DNA of 38,759 nt from Actinomycetes bacterium (GCA_023429565.1 JAEZDJ010000081.1:1-38759), one strand, 5' to 3'. Shown: positions 16,050 to 25,276, numbered from the stretch's first letter. Program-made: numbers and translations. Notes: generated by a model from the sequence alone, not told the origin.

Positions 16050-18844
16050 TACTCCGTGCGTTCGACTTCCTTCACCACATATCCCTCGATGGTGTCACCC
16101 ACCTTGATGTCCTGATAGCCGCGGATGCCAATGCCGCATTCGTAACCCTGCTTCACAGACTTCACGTCGTCCTTGAAGCGACGCAGGCTGTCGATTGTGC
16201 CTTCGAAGATGACCGTGCCGTCGCGCACGATGCGCACCTTGTCATCACGGCTGATCTCTCCCTCGATGATATAGCAACCGGCGATGGTGCCCGCCTTGGG
16301 TACCCTAAACGTCTCGCGCACCTCTGCGATGCCCGTGTCCTCTTCCACGATGTCGGGCGAAAGCAACCCAACACGGGCGGCGTTGATCTCCTCAATCGCC
16401 TGGTAGATGACACGATACAGCCTAATGTCGACCTTTTCCTTTTCGGCCTGGACCTTTGACTTGCCCGTCGGGCGAACGTTGAAGCCGATGATGATGGCGT
16501 CAGATGCGGAAGCAAGCGTGACGTCAGTCTCGGTGATGCCGCCAACAGCCGAATGCACGATGTTAATGCGCACCTCGGACTGATCCATCTTCTCGAACGC
16601 GTCCCGCAGCGCCTCGATGGAGCCCTGCACGTCGGCCTTGACGATGAGGTTGAGATCGGTCTGCTTGCCTTCCTCTATGCGGCTGAACAGATCGTCCAGG
16701 CTCATATGGGATTTCGCATCTTGCTCCGCAAGGCGGACGCGCAGCGCACGCTCTTCCGCAAGCTTGCGGGCATCGCGGTCGTCCTCGAAGACCCGGAACT
16801 CGTCGCCTGCGGTGGGCACGCTGTTCAAGCCCAAAATCTCTACGGGATCGGCCGGCAGTGCCTGATCGATGTGCTCGCCATGGGGATCGACGAGCGCACG
16901 GACACGGCCATACGACGTGCCCGCAACGACGATGTTCCCCGGATGCAGGGTGCCACGCTGCACGAGGACGGTGGCAACGGGCCCACGGCCCTTGTCGAGG
17001 TTTGCCTCGATAACAAACCCGCTTGCGTCGGTGTCGGGGTTTGCTCTGAGCTCAAGAACGTCAGCCTGCAGAAGAATAGTCTCAAGCAAGTCGTCCACAT
17101 GGAGTTTTTGCTTGGCCGACACCTCGACGAACATGTTTGAGCCGCCCCACTCTTCGGGAATCACGCCGTACTCGGTCAATTCCTGGCGCACGCGATCGGG
17201 GTTCGCTCCGGGCTTGTCGATCTTGTTCACTGCCACGACGATGGGAACCTCGGCCGCCTTCGCGTGGTTGATGGCCTCAATCGTCTGAGGCATGACGCCG
17301 TCGTCGGCAGCCACCACGAGCACGATGACGTCGGTGACTTGGGCTCCGCGAGCACGCATGGCCGTAAACGCCTCGTGGCCCGGGGTGTCGATGAAGGTGA
17401 TCTGACGCCCGTTGATCTCCACGACCGATGCGCCGATGTGCTGGGTGATGCCGCCGGCCTCACTCGCAACCACGCCCGTATGGCGAATGGCATCGAGAAG
17501 CGACGTCTTTCCATGGTCCACGTGACCCATGACGGTGACGACGGGGGGACGGGGCTTCAGATCTTCGTCCTTGTCATGGAACACCACGGCATACTCTTCC
17601 TCGGGAGACACGACGCGCACCTTGCGCCCCATGTCGTCCGCGATGAGATCAATGAGCTCATCGCTCATCGACTGAGTGAGCGTGAGAACTTGGCCAAGCA
17701 TGAACAGCCTCTTTATGACGTCATTCGGCTGGACCGCGGTGAGCTCGGCGAACTTGGCGACCGTTGCGCCCTGCGGTATCTCGACGACCGAGTGATCCAG
17801 CACGAGCGTGGGATCGAGCCCCTTCTCGATCGCCTCGATCTCGGCGCGCTCACGAGCCTCGGCGACGCGCTTCTCCTTGCGCTTCTTGCGGCGGCCCTCC
17901 CCTTCATGGGACGTGGCAGCCGCGACGGCGGCACGCGCCTCCGCAAGCACCTTGTCGCGCTGAAGCTTCTCCGCCTGCACGGCCATTTGGGCATAGCGGT
18001 CCTCGGTGCTGGTCGGGCGGCTCTCCAGCTCAGGCACGGCAGGCTCGAACGTGCTGGGCGTATGCTTGGTGTGCTTCTTGTCGCCACGAGCCTGTTTTCC
18101 CTTATGCCCATGGGCATCGCCCGCGCCACGTGTGGTCGACGCAGCGGGGGTTTGGCTCTTCTGCGACTCGATGCGCTGTTTCTCGGACTCGATTTGAGAC
18201 AGAAGGGAATCGAACCCTGACGACTTCTTCGCGCCGAGCACGGGCGCGAGCTTCTTCTTGGGAGCCTGCGCAGGCGTCCCGTTCGTCCCCTTCTGGCGCT
18301 TGGAGCTGCGTTGGCGCAAAGCCTCCTCGACGGATTGCTTCTTCGCCACCTCGGCGGCGGCCTTTGCGGCTCGGGCCCGTGCGCGGGCCTCAGCTGCCTC
18401 TCGAGCCACGCGTTCCTTCTCGCTCTCGATCTGGCTTGCCAATCCCTCGAACGGCGATGAAGACTTCTTCTGCTTCGGAGCCTGATCCTCGCCTTCGACA
18501 GGGCTTTCGCCCTCGGGAGACTCCGCCTCGCGCCGTGCGCGCTCCGCCTCGCGCTGGGCACGCTCCTTCTCTACGGCGTCACGCCGTGCGCGCTCCTCCT
18601 CCGCCTTCTTGCGCTCCGCTTCGGCATGCTCTTTTGCCAACTCGGCAGCCTCAGCGTCCTCGAGCTGGCCTGCACGCTGCTTGATCTCAGGTGCGAGATT
18701 CTTGCGGATCTTTTCAACGTAGGCATCGGCGAGCACGCTCGCATGGCTCTTCGCGGGGATCTTCATTTCATGCAACTTGTCGAGCAGGTCCTTGCTCGAT
18801 ATGTCGAATTCCTTCGCCAATTCGTGTACGCGCATGCTCGCCAT
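16049..18844 (-). CDS. infB: Translation initiation factor IF-2
   Basis: GTPase that recruits initiator tRNA to the 30S subunit and promotes subunit joining. The 931-residue form starts MASMRVHELAKEFDISSKDL, the IF2-N domain, followed by about 350 residues of charged Ala/Glu/Arg/Lys low-complexity linker, a second IF2-N domain (about 335-390) and the G domain with GHVDHGKTS (about 438), DTPGHE and NKIDKP, then domains II-IV. GAGGAG lies before the ATG at 18844; the frame is open to 19051 but that would run through ylxR. The linker contains a repeated SQIESEK motif. Confidence 0.96.
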   Translation of the reverse strand: MASMRVHELAKEFDISSKDLLDKLHEMKIPAKSHASVLADAYVEKIRKNLAPEIKQRAGQLEDAEAAELAKEHAEAERKKAEEERARRDAVEKERAQREAERARREAESPEGESPVEGEDQAPKQKKSSSPFEGLASQIESEKERVAREAAEARARARAAKAAAEVAKKQSVEEALRQRSSKRQKGTNGTPAQAPKKKLAPVLGAKKSSGFDSLLSQIESEKQRIESQKSQTPAASTTRGAGDAHGHKGKQARGDKKHTKHTPSTFEPAVPELESRPTSTEDRYAQMAVQAEKLQRDKVLAEARAAVAAATSHEGEGRRKKRKEKRVAEARERAEIEAIEKGLDPTLVLDHSVVEIPQGATVAKFAELTAVQPNDVIKRLFMLGQVLTLTQSMSDELIDLIADDMGRKVRVVSPEEEYAVVFHDKDEDLKPRPPVVTVMGHVDHGKTSLLDAIRHTGVVASEAGGITQHIGASVVEINGRQITFIDTPGHEAFTAMRARGAQVTDVIVLVVAADDGVMPQTIEAINHAKAAEVPIVVAVNKIDKPGANPDRVRQELTEYGVIPEEWGGSNMFVEVSAKQKLHVDDLLETILLQADVLELRANPDTDASGFVIEANLDKGRGPVATVLVQRGTLHPGNIVVAGTSYGRVRALVDPHGEHIDQALPADPVEILGLNSVPTAGDEFRVFEDDRDARKLAEERALRVRLAEQDAKSHMSLDDLFSRIEEGKQTDLNLIVKADVQGSIEALRDAFEKMDQSEVRINIVHSAVGGITETDVTLASASDAIIIGFNVRPTGKSKVQAEKEKVDIRLYRVIYQAIEEINAARVGLLSPDIVEEDTGIAEVRETFRVPKAGTIAGCYIIEGEISRDDKVRIVRDGTVIFEGTIDSLRRFKDDVKSVKQGYECGIGIRGYQDIKVGDTIEGYVVKEVERTE

Positions 18845-18863
18845 ATACCACTCCTCATCTTCC

Positions 18864-19151
18864 TTATGCCTCACGCAGCGCCTGTGCCACTTCGCTGGCG
18901 ATACGTTCGTAATCATGGCTGTCAAGCGCCGCTCTGAGCGCCCGGTCCAGCTTTTTGCTCCTGCATGCGGCAGCGAAGCAGTCCTCGGAGCACACGTAAG
19001 CTCCCCGCCCCGGCACACGGCCGGTCCCATCAAACACGACGGAGCCGTCACCGGTACGCACGATGCGACACAGCTCGGTCTTGCCCGCGAGTTTCCCGCA
19101 CGCGATGCAGCTGCGCTGCCGTCTGACCGTTTCCGTCGTCATCGCCCGCAC
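18864..19151 (-). CDS. ylxR: YlxR / RnpM family protein
   Basis: DUF448 protein; the Bacillus relative modulates RNase P. The 95-residue product has the family motif RQRSCIACGK and GRGAYVC...CFAAACRSKKLDRALR. The start is probably the GTG at 19151, which has GGAG 5 bases upstream; an ATG at 19142 is the alternative. It lies between nusA (9 bases away) and infB (19 bases away), the conserved position. Confidence 0.9.
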   Translation of the reverse strand: MRAMTTETVRRQRSCIACGKLAGKTELCRIVRTGDGSVVFDGTGRVPGRGAYVCSEDCFAAACRSKKLDRALRAALDSHDYERIASEVAQALREA

Positions 19152-19160
19152 CGTTCTCCG

Positions 19161-20375
19161 CTAGACCTCGTCAAGGTAGGCATGCACGCCGCAGTACCTG
19201 CTGCCCGGACGCGCGTGGTTACGGCAACGGGCCCCATCCTCGCTCACGAAGGAGCACAGCACCTCTCCCTCTTCATCGCCCTCTTCATCGATGAGCATGT
19301 TATCACCAGCAGCCAACGGCTCTCCGGCGAACGAAGCGCTCTTGATGTCAATGTGCCAGCCGGTCAGGCGGGCGGCAAGGCGGGCATTCTGCCCCTCCTT
19401 GCCAATGGCGAGAGACAGCTGGTCATCGGGAACGACGACGGTGGCGTAATGGTTCTCCTCATCGATCATGACGCGCGTCACCTTGGCGGGAGACAGCGCA
19501 TTGGCAACGTATGACGCGGGATCCTCGTGCCACTGGATGACGTCGACGCGCTCGTTGCGCAGCTCTTCGACCACCATGCGCACGCGGCTGCCCTTAGGTC
19601 CGACGCAGGCGCCAACCGGATCGAGGTTGGCTTCGCGCGACGAGACGGCAATCTTGCTACGTGCGCCGGGCTCGCGGGCGATGGACTTGATCTCGACCAT
19701 GCCGTCATAAATCTCGGGGACTTCGATTTCGAACAGCCGGCGAATGAGATCGGGATGCGTCCGGGACACGACGATAGCGGGACGAGCCTGCTCTCCTCGC
19801 ATCTTCGGCGCGTCGGAGTTCGGATCGCGAACCTCGATGATGAGAAGCTTGAGGCGCTGGTTGTGACGATAATGCTCGTTTGAAGGCCGTTCGTTGCGCT
19901 CATTGGGATTGCGCTTGAGATCGTAATGGGGCAACTCCGCCTCAACGCCGTCGCGAATCTTGATGATGGTGAAATCGGGAGTCCCCTGCAACACCGTGCC
20001 CGTCACAAGGTCTCCCACGCGGTCAGAAAACTCCTCATAGATCGATTGACGCCCCGCCTCGCGGACGATGGACGCGATGACCCCTTTGGCGTTCTGCGCC
20101 GCGATGCGGCTCACGTCGGCGGGAGTGACGTCGCGTTCTTCGAACTCAGAGTACTCGCCCGTTTCCTCGTCAGGCTCACCCACGGGAACAAGCTCATACA
20201 CGTAGATATGCCCAGACTGACGGTCGATGGTCACACGAGCATCCCACTCGAGGTCGAGAATGTGCTGGTAGCTTTTTGCGAGCGATGCCTCAAGACGCTC
20301 GATGAGGTAGAACTCGTCGATCTTCCGTTCGTGAGCCAAGGCTTGCAGAGCCTCGATCAATTCTGAACTTGCCAC
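19161..20375 (-). CDS. nusA: Transcription termination/antitermination factor NusA with Cys/His tail
   Basis: RNA polymerase-associated factor controlling pausing, termination and antitermination. The 404-residue protein has the N-terminal polymerase-binding domain (1-125), an S1 domain (RVGDLVTGTVLQG, about 130-200), KH1 (VGACVGPKGSRVRMVVEEL) and KH2 (LAIGKEGQNARLAARLTGW, about 320-338). After an acidic linker the last 31 residues hold Cys374, Cys384, His387, Cys395 and His398 in RCRNHARPGSRYCGVH, a probable small zinc site not found in standard NusA. The GTG start at 20375 follows AAGGAAG. It is second in the operon, 26 bases after rimP. Confidence 0.95.
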   Translation of the reverse strand: MASSELIEALQALAHERKIDEFYLIERLEASLAKSYQHILDLEWDARVTIDRQSGHIYVYELVPVGEPDEETGEYSEFEERDVTPADVSRIAAQNAKGVIASIVREAGRQSIYEEFSDRVGDLVTGTVLQGTPDFTIIKIRDGVEAELPHYDLKRNPNERNERPSNEHYRHNQRLKLLIIEVRDPNSDAPKMRGEQARPAIVVSRTHPDLIRRLFEIEVPEIYDGMVEIKSIAREPGARSKIAVSSREANLDPVGACVGPKGSRVRMVVEELRNERVDVIQWHEDPASYVANALSPAKVTRVMIDEENHYATVVVPDDQLSLAIGKEGQNARLAARLTGWHIDIKSASFAGEPLAAGDNMLIDEEGDEEGEVLCSFVSEDGARCRNHARPGSRYCGVHAYLDEV

Positions 20376-20401
20376 GTCTTTCGCTTCCTTTCATCCACAG
20401 C

Positions 20402-20875
20402 TTAATGCGTGCTGAAATCAATCGCGCCTTTGAGATGGGCACGCTTGACGATCTCGATTGGCAGTTCGACAACCTCGCCTTCGACGTCGAGCACGAGGGC
20501 AACCGCATCGGCACTCACGATAGTGCCCGTCCATGCGCTTCGGCCACCCTGAGGCGCCGTCGCCTTGACCACGGCAGTCTGTCCGACAAACCGCATGAAA
20601 TGGTCCGGCGTGCGCAACGGGCGGTCAATGCCCGGAGACGAAACCTCCAACGTGTAGGCGCCCGGAAAGGGATCAAGCTCGTCCATGAGCTCATTGATCC
20701 AAGCCTGCGCCCCAGAAAGCTCGTCAAACCCCACGCCTTCGTCGGTGTCGATATAGACGCGAATCGTCGGCGCTTTCTTGGCGCCGACCACTTCAAGCGT
20801 CACGATCTCGACGCCCTCTTCTGCGGCCCGCGGAGCGAGCGCGTCGAGCAACTGCTGTTCTTTCCTGCTGAGCAC
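20402..20875 (-). CDS. rimP: Ribosome maturation factor RimP
   Basis: Needed for 30S subunit maturation. The 157-residue protein has the N-terminal domain with VTLEVVGAKKAPTIRVYID, the conserved YTLEVSSPGIDRPL (about 74-87) and a C-terminal SH3-like domain. The start is a GTG at 20875 with AGGAGG at 5-base spacing. First gene of the eight-gene operon that runs to ribF. Confidence 0.94.
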   Translation of the reverse strand: MLSRKEQQLLDALAPRAAEEGVEIVTLEVVGAKKAPTIRVYIDTDEGVGFDELSGAQAWINELMDELDPFPGAYTLEVSSPGIDRPLRTPDHFMRFVGQTAVVKATAPQGGRSAWTGTIVSADAVALVLDVEGEVVELPIEIVKRAHLKGAIDFSTH

Positions 20876-20975
20876 GCTTCCTCCTCTTCGTCATTCGAAA
20901 CCGCTCTGGGCTGTCTGTACCTCAGGTTCCTCCGCACCTGCCGCCAGCATGGTTCTTGACACTGGCAAGGCCTTT

Positions 20976-21008
20976 ACAAACAAAGAAAGCGGGAACAAGC
21001 CCACTTTC
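20976..21008 (-). terminator. Intrinsic terminator between the carbonic-anhydrase-like gene and rimP
   Basis: Read on the minus strand, GAAAGTGGG and CCCGCTTTC form a 9-bp stem (one G-U pair) with a 6-base loop, followed by TTTGTTTGT. It would end transcription coming from the genes at 21155-23420 about 100 bases before rimP, so the rimP operon promoter must lie between here and 20876; no clear boxes are seen there. Confidence 0.7.
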
Positions 21009-21154
21009 TCACGTTTCGAAAGTATGGTGCGCACGCATCGAACCCGTTCTGTACGCATTGCTGTATAGTTTATACCATATTACCGGGTCGTTGCCTAGTA
21101 ACGCGACCAGGCCAATCGCAATCTCCCCACAAACGTTCCGTGCATGGATCCCGT

Positions 21155-21673
21155 CTATCCGACGACGCGGCTTCGCGCATGCTCCCCGGCTTCCTCGACA
21201 TAGAGCGCGGCGTTCCTGCGGTTGCCCTCGACGACATCCTCTTCCAACGTGCGGATGACCTTGCCAGGAACGCCCACGACAAGAGACCGCTCCGGAATGA
21301 CCGCATGCTCCTTGACAAGCGCACCAGCGGCGATGATCGAGCCTTTGCCGATACGCGCCCCATTCAAGACGGTCGCATGCATGCCTATGAGCGCGTCGTC
21401 CTCGACAACCGCCCCGTGGACGATGGCATTGTGCCCCACCGTCACCCGATCGCCGATGATCACCGGCAGATCAAAGTCGACATGCAGCGTCGCGTTGTCC
21501 TGGACGTTGCTGTCCGACCCGATGACAATCGGGGCGATGTCGGCGCGCAGGACAGCTCCGTACCAGACCGAGCTTCCCGCGCCGACGACGACCTCTCCGC
21601 TGACGGTGGCGTTCTCCGCAACGAACGCGGCTTTCGCAACATCGGGAACCGAGCCTTTGTATTCTATGATCAT
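21155..21673 (-). CDS. Gamma-carbonic-anhydrase-like hexapeptide protein (YrdA/PaaY type)
   Basis: A 172-residue left-handed beta-helix protein with repeated [V/I]-x4 hexapeptides. The three zinc-ligand histidines of gamma carbonic anhydrases are in place: His64 (ATLHVD), His81 and His86 (VGHNAIVHG), with RAD at 43-45. Relatives include carbonic anhydrases of low activity and PaaY-type thioesterases; the neighbouring acyl-CoA synthetase makes a thioesterase role worth considering. GGGAGG precedes the ATG; the synthetase gene ends 55 bases upstream. Confidence 0.87.
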   Translation of the reverse strand: MIIEYKGSVPDVAKAAFVAENATVSGEVVVGAGSSVWYGAVLRADIAPIVIGSDSNVQDNATLHVDFDLPVIIGDRVTVGHNAIVHGAVVEDDALIGMHATVLNGARIGKGSIIAAGALVKEHAVIPERSLVVGVPGKVIRTLEEDVVEGNRRNAALYVEEAGEHARSRVVG

Positions 21674-21695
21674 GATGAGCCTCCCTCGACCAGCG

Positions 21696-21712
21696 CGGGC
21701 GATGACCGCCCG
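21696..21712 (-). other. Hairpin between the acyl-CoA synthetase and hexapeptide genes
   Basis: CGGGCG and CGCCCG form a 6-bp perfect stem with a 5-base loop in the 55-base gap. There is no T-run, so it does not look like a terminator and the two genes are probably co-transcribed. Confidence 0.35.
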
Positions 21713-21728
21713 GCATCTTTCTTGACGT

Positions 21729-23420
21729 CTAGTTGCCTTCCTGAACCAATTCCACGGCCATTTCCCTCAACTTGAACTTCTGCACCTTCATGGAAGGCGT
21801 CATGGGGAAGTCGTCCACGAAGAACACGCGCTTGGGCACCTTGTAGCGGGCGATGCGCGGGATGGAGAAGGCGCGGACCTCTTCCTCGGTCATGCCCTCG
21901 TACCCGGGGCGCGTCCGGACGAATGCACCCACGATTTCACCCAATCGCTCGTCGGGAATGCCCACCACCTGCGCGTCCAAAACGCCGGGCATGGTGAGGA
22001 GGAAATTCTCAACCTCCAACGGGTAGACATTCTCTCCTCCGCGGATGATCATGTCCTTGATGCGGCCTGTGACACGATAGTAGCCGTCCTCGTCCACCGT
22101 GCCCAGGTCGCCCGAGTGCAGGTATCCGTCGGCGTCGATGGCCTGGGCCGTTTCCTCGGGTAACTTGTAGTAGCCCTTCATGACATTGTACCCCTTGCAG
22201 CACAGCTCTCCCGGCTCGCCCGGACCGCAGAGGTGACCGTCGCCCGGATCGACGATGCGCACATCCACCGGCGGGTGGCGACGTCCGACCGTCTCGCACT
22301 TGTGCTTGAGATCGTCGTCGGCACTCGTCTGCGTGAACACCGGACTCGTCTCGGTCAAGCCATAGCAGATGGTGATCTCGCGCGCGAACATCCTGTCCAT
22401 GACCTCGCGCATGGTCTCGGGAGGACAGGGACTGCCCGCCATGATGCCCGTGCGCAGGCTCGTGAGGTCGAACGTGCCAAAATCGGGATGGTTGAGCTCG
22501 GCGATGAACATGGTGGGCACGCCATAGACGGCCGTCGCGCGTTCCTTGTGGATGGCCTGCAGGACCAAGCCCGCATCAAAATCCTCCACGATGACCATGG
22601 TCGATCGATGCGTCAGATTGGCCATGACGCCCAAGACGCACCCGAAGCAATGGAAGAAGGGCACGGGCAGGGTGACCCTGTCGGCTGGTCCCAACTTCTG
22701 GCCTTCGCCAATATAGAAGCCGTTGTTGAGAATGTTCCGATGCGTGAGCATGACGCCCTTGGGAAAGCCGGTCGTGCCTGAAGTGTACTGCATCATGACC
22801 ACGTCTTCGTTGCCGAAGCGCGCCGCCGCGTCTGCAAGCCTGCTTTCCGGCACATGCCGTCCAAGGAGCAGAAGCTCTGGCACGCTGTAGCAGCCGCGGT
22901 GCTTCTCGGGCCCCATGTAAATGATATGTTTGAGAAAAGGATAGCGGTCCACCTCGAGCCTGCCACGCTGCTGCGTGAGCGTCTCAGGCACAAGATCACG
23001 GATGATCTTCAGGTAGTCGACATCGCGGTAAGCATCGATGATGCAAAGTGCCTTCATGTCGGATTGCTTGAGGACATAGTCGAGCTCATGGCTCTTATAT
23101 ACCGGGTTCACCGTGACCATGATCACGCCGATCTTTGCTGTGGCATACATGAACGTGAGCCAATCGGGGATGTTGCGCGCCCATACGCCCAAATGATCGC
23201 CAGGCTCGAAGCCGATGGCCATAAGGCCGCGCGCCAGGCTGTCCGTGCGCGCGTCGAAATCTCCATAGGTCCACCGAAGATCCCGATCAGGATAGACCAC
23301 AAACTCGTGGTCGGGATCTTGCGCTACCTGATCCCTGAAATAGGCGCCGATGGTCTTCTCCGAATGCAGCGGATAGTCGGGCGAGCCCGGTGCGGGAGGG
23401 GATGCGATAGATTCAGGCAT
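21729..23420 (-). CDS. AMP-forming acyl-CoA synthetase
   Basis: Activates a carboxylic acid, probably a medium- or long-chain fatty acid, to its CoA thioester through an acyl-AMP. The 563-residue protein has the P-loop YTSGTTGFPKGVMLTHRN, the ICYGLTETSPV motif, the hinge HSGDLGTVDEDGYYRVTGR and IKDMIIRGGENVYPLEVE, and a C-terminal lysine in SMKVQKFKLRE. ATG 23420 is chosen over the open frame to 23573 because the upstream part is GC-rich non-coding sequence. The regulator at 23583-24161 lies upstream in the same direction, 162 bases away. Confidence 0.9.
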   Translation of the reverse strand: MPESIASPPAPGSPDYPLHSEKTIGAYFRDQVAQDPDHEFVVYPDRDLRWTYGDFDARTDSLARGLMAIGFEPGDHLGVWARNIPDWLTFMYATAKIGVIMVTVNPVYKSHELDYVLKQSDMKALCIIDAYRDVDYLKIIRDLVPETLTQQRGRLEVDRYPFLKHIIYMGPEKHRGCYSVPELLLLGRHVPESRLADAAARFGNEDVVMMQYTSGTTGFPKGVMLTHRNILNNGFYIGEGQKLGPADRVTLPVPFFHCFGCVLGVMANLTHRSTMVIVEDFDAGLVLQAIHKERATAVYGVPTMFIAELNHPDFGTFDLTSLRTGIMAGSPCPPETMREVMDRMFAREITICYGLTETSPVFTQTSADDDLKHKCETVGRRHPPVDVRIVDPGDGHLCGPGEPGELCCKGYNVMKGYYKLPEETAQAIDADGYLHSGDLGTVDEDGYYRVTGRIKDMIIRGGENVYPLEVENFLLTMPGVLDAQVVGIPDERLGEIVGAFVRTRPGYEGMTEEEVRAFSIPRIARYKVPKRVFFVDDFPMTPSMKVQKFKLREMAVELVQEGN

Positions 23421-23582
23421 GCAGCTCACTTCTTTCTTTTCACGAGGACAGCAAGGTTGGGGAAAGCTGACGCAAAATCCGGGACAGGGACCCCCGAAGC
23501 AAAAGGCCCTCACGCAAACGCTGGCGAGAGAGCGGGGGCTCTGCCCGGCGTCAATCGACAAGTGCCCAGCCACCTGCAGCCA

Positions 23583-24161
23583 TCAGAGCGGCGTATAGAC
23601 GACGGCGAGGAATTTTGCGCTTTGTCCGTCATGCGCACGCACCTGATGCGGGACGATGGAGTCATAGTAGATGCTCTCGCCAGGATGCAACACATAGACA
23701 TCCTTGCCATACTCGATCTCGATGCTGCCCTCCATTCCAAAGAGCCACTCCTCCCCCTCATGCCCGACAAGCTCATGGCTTGTCTCGCCCGAAGGAGTCA
23801 CCGTGATGACGAACGGGTCCATATGGCGCGAAGGGCGGCCCGCAGCCAGGCTGAAATAGCTCAGGTCTCCGGCATCGCTCGCCGTCTGAAGCGTCTTGAG
23901 ACGCGCCACCTCTTCCATCCGGTCCCTGTCGATATAGGCAGGACCAAAGCTCTCGTCATCGTCCATGAGCGTGCCCAGCCGCACGCCAAGGGCACGCGTG
24001 ATCTTGATGAGCGGAGCAAGCGAAGGGGGCAGCTCGCCTCGCTCCAGGCCCTCGACGACCGACACGTCGCACCCGCATCGTTCGGCGAGATCCTGCGCTG
24101 AAAGATGGTGAGCCGTGCGAAGGGTCGCGATCTTTGCGCCAAGTCTGTTTTCGGTTTCCAT
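23583..24161 (-). CDS. XRE-family regulator with C-terminal cupin domain
   Basis: A 192-residue DNA-binding protein. Residues about 10-65 form an XRE helix-turn-helix (LSAQDLAERCGCDVSVVEGL), and residues about 120-190 form a cupin barrel (SHELVGHEGEEWLFGMEGS ... GESIYYDSIVPHQVRA) that senses a small ligand. Such proteins often control the adjacent metabolic gene, here the acyl-CoA synthetase. ATG 24161 has GGAG at 7 bases; the frame is open to 24221. It is the last gene with the high-GC composition before the shift. Confidence 0.88.
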   Translation of the reverse strand: METENRLGAKIATLRTAHHLSAQDLAERCGCDVSVVEGLERGELPPSLAPLIKITRALGVRLGTLMDDDESFGPAYIDRDRMEEVARLKTLQTASDAGDLSYFSLAAGRPSRHMDPFVITVTPSGETSHELVGHEGEEWLFGMEGSIEIEYGKDVYVLHPGESIYYDSIVPHQVRAHDGQSAKFLAVVYTPL

Positions 24162-24194
24162 AGATAGCTCCGTTTCGCCTTCTCTTGAGATATG

Positions 24195-24232
24195 CATAGT
24201 ATCAGCAATCGCGCGAAGCAATGCGAACTATG
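24195..24232. promoter_or_regulatory. Possible operator of the XRE-cupin gene
   Basis: CATAGT (24195-24200) and ACTATG (24227-24232) form an inverted repeat that encloses two direct copies of AGCAAT (24204-24209, 24217-24222). It lies 34-71 bases before the regulator start, a natural place for autoregulation. No convincing promoter boxes are seen. The remaining sequence from 24233 to 24438 holds no feature I can support. Confidence 0.35.
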
Positions 24233-24438
24233 ATGGCTAGAGGATTCCCTGGCTCGACATGAGGCACCGCCTAAGGCCCAAAGGCACGCTCACACCGCAA
24301 GATCAAGCCGTGAGCACCTCCCTTCCAAGCAAGACCGACTCCTCGCATATAACATCGATTGTTCTTATACGTTTCGAGCATGGATCAATACTTTCATTTG
24401 GCTGGAATCTGCAGTCACAACACAGTGCATCACGATTT

Positions 24439-25221
24439 TTAGGCACAAAATTCGGCAAGGCGCTTGTTCAAAAAAGCATCGATGCCCTCGTGAAAATCGT
24501 TGCTATTCATAACAATGGGCAAAGCGAGAGACTCGTAATCAAAATACTCCTCGACAGAAACGGAAGAAGCCCTTTCGATCAATATCTTCGAAAGGCTTAG
24601 GACAGAGCGAGGACCAAGCGCGCATATTTTTGAAAAGGCAATTGCTTTTGGTAAAACCTCCTCCGGGCGCACAACGTGCTGCGCTAATCCAAGGCGTAGC
24701 ATTTCTTGAGCATCAATGATTTCTCCGGAAAAAACAAGCTCCTTTGCCTTGGCCGGACCCACAATCTGAGGCAGGGTGTAGAGAACCCCGCAATCGGGGA
24801 TCATGCCAATTCTTCGAAATATGACCGAGAATGAAGCCTGCTCGCTCGCGAAAACAATGTCACTGCACAGAACAAGGCCCGCCCCGCCACCGGCAGCGAT
24901 ACCGTTCACCGCACATATGAGGGGTTTTTCAAAAGAGCGGATGGCCATGATAATTTCTTTTGAAGCAATTCTTCCTTCAAGAAATGTGCCGACCTGCATT
25001 TCGCCGGAAGCGAGTTCCCGCACATCTCCCCCGGCGCTGAAAGCCTTTCCCTTCCCGGTGAGCACCACAGCTCCCACATCATCATTTTGGCGCAATGATC
25101 CAAATGCATCGACGAGCTCCTTGAACATCTGCTTTCCCAAAGGATTCATTTTCTGAGGATCGTTCAAAGTGATTACTGCAATCCCTTCATCATACGTAAC
25201 CTCGATCTTCTCGTAGTCCAT
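24439..25221 (-). CDS. Enoyl-CoA hydratase/isomerase family protein (CaiD/PaaG-like)
   Basis: A 260-residue crotonase-fold enzyme acting on an enoyl-CoA. The oxyanion-hole segments FSAGGDVREL and NGIAAGGGAGLVLCSDI are present. The stretch that carries the first catalytic glutamate of true hydratases (QPEI in rat ECH) reads FSVIFRRIGMIPDCG, so that glutamate is missing; the aspartate in IPDCG is at the position used by PaaG-type isomerases and present in CaiD. Isomerisation, or hydration of an unusual substrate, fits best. Final gene of the low-GC series, separated from the CoA-transferase by a terminator-like hairpin. Confidence 0.85.
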   Translation of the reverse strand: MDYEKIEVTYDEGIAVITLNDPQKMNPLGKQMFKELVDAFGSLRQNDDVGAVVLTGKGKAFSAGGDVRELASGEMQVGTFLEGRIASKEIIMAIRSFEKPLICAVNGIAAGGGAGLVLCSDIVFASEQASFSVIFRRIGMIPDCGVLYTLPQIVGPAKAKELVFSGEIIDAQEMLRLGLAQHVVRPEEVLPKAIAFSKICALGPRSVLSLSKILIERASSVSVEEYFDYESLALPIVMNSNDFHEGIDAFLNKRLAEFCA

Positions 25222-25276
25222 TTCGTTGTCCTTTCGTCGACCAAACTAAATCTTCAATGAGACGCATCAGCGCACA

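Noticed and set aside
17264..18684. Several long frames in infB (both strands, up to 318 codons)
   Set aside because: They arise from the repetitive Ala/Arg/Glu coding of the IF-2 linker and G domain; none has family motifs.
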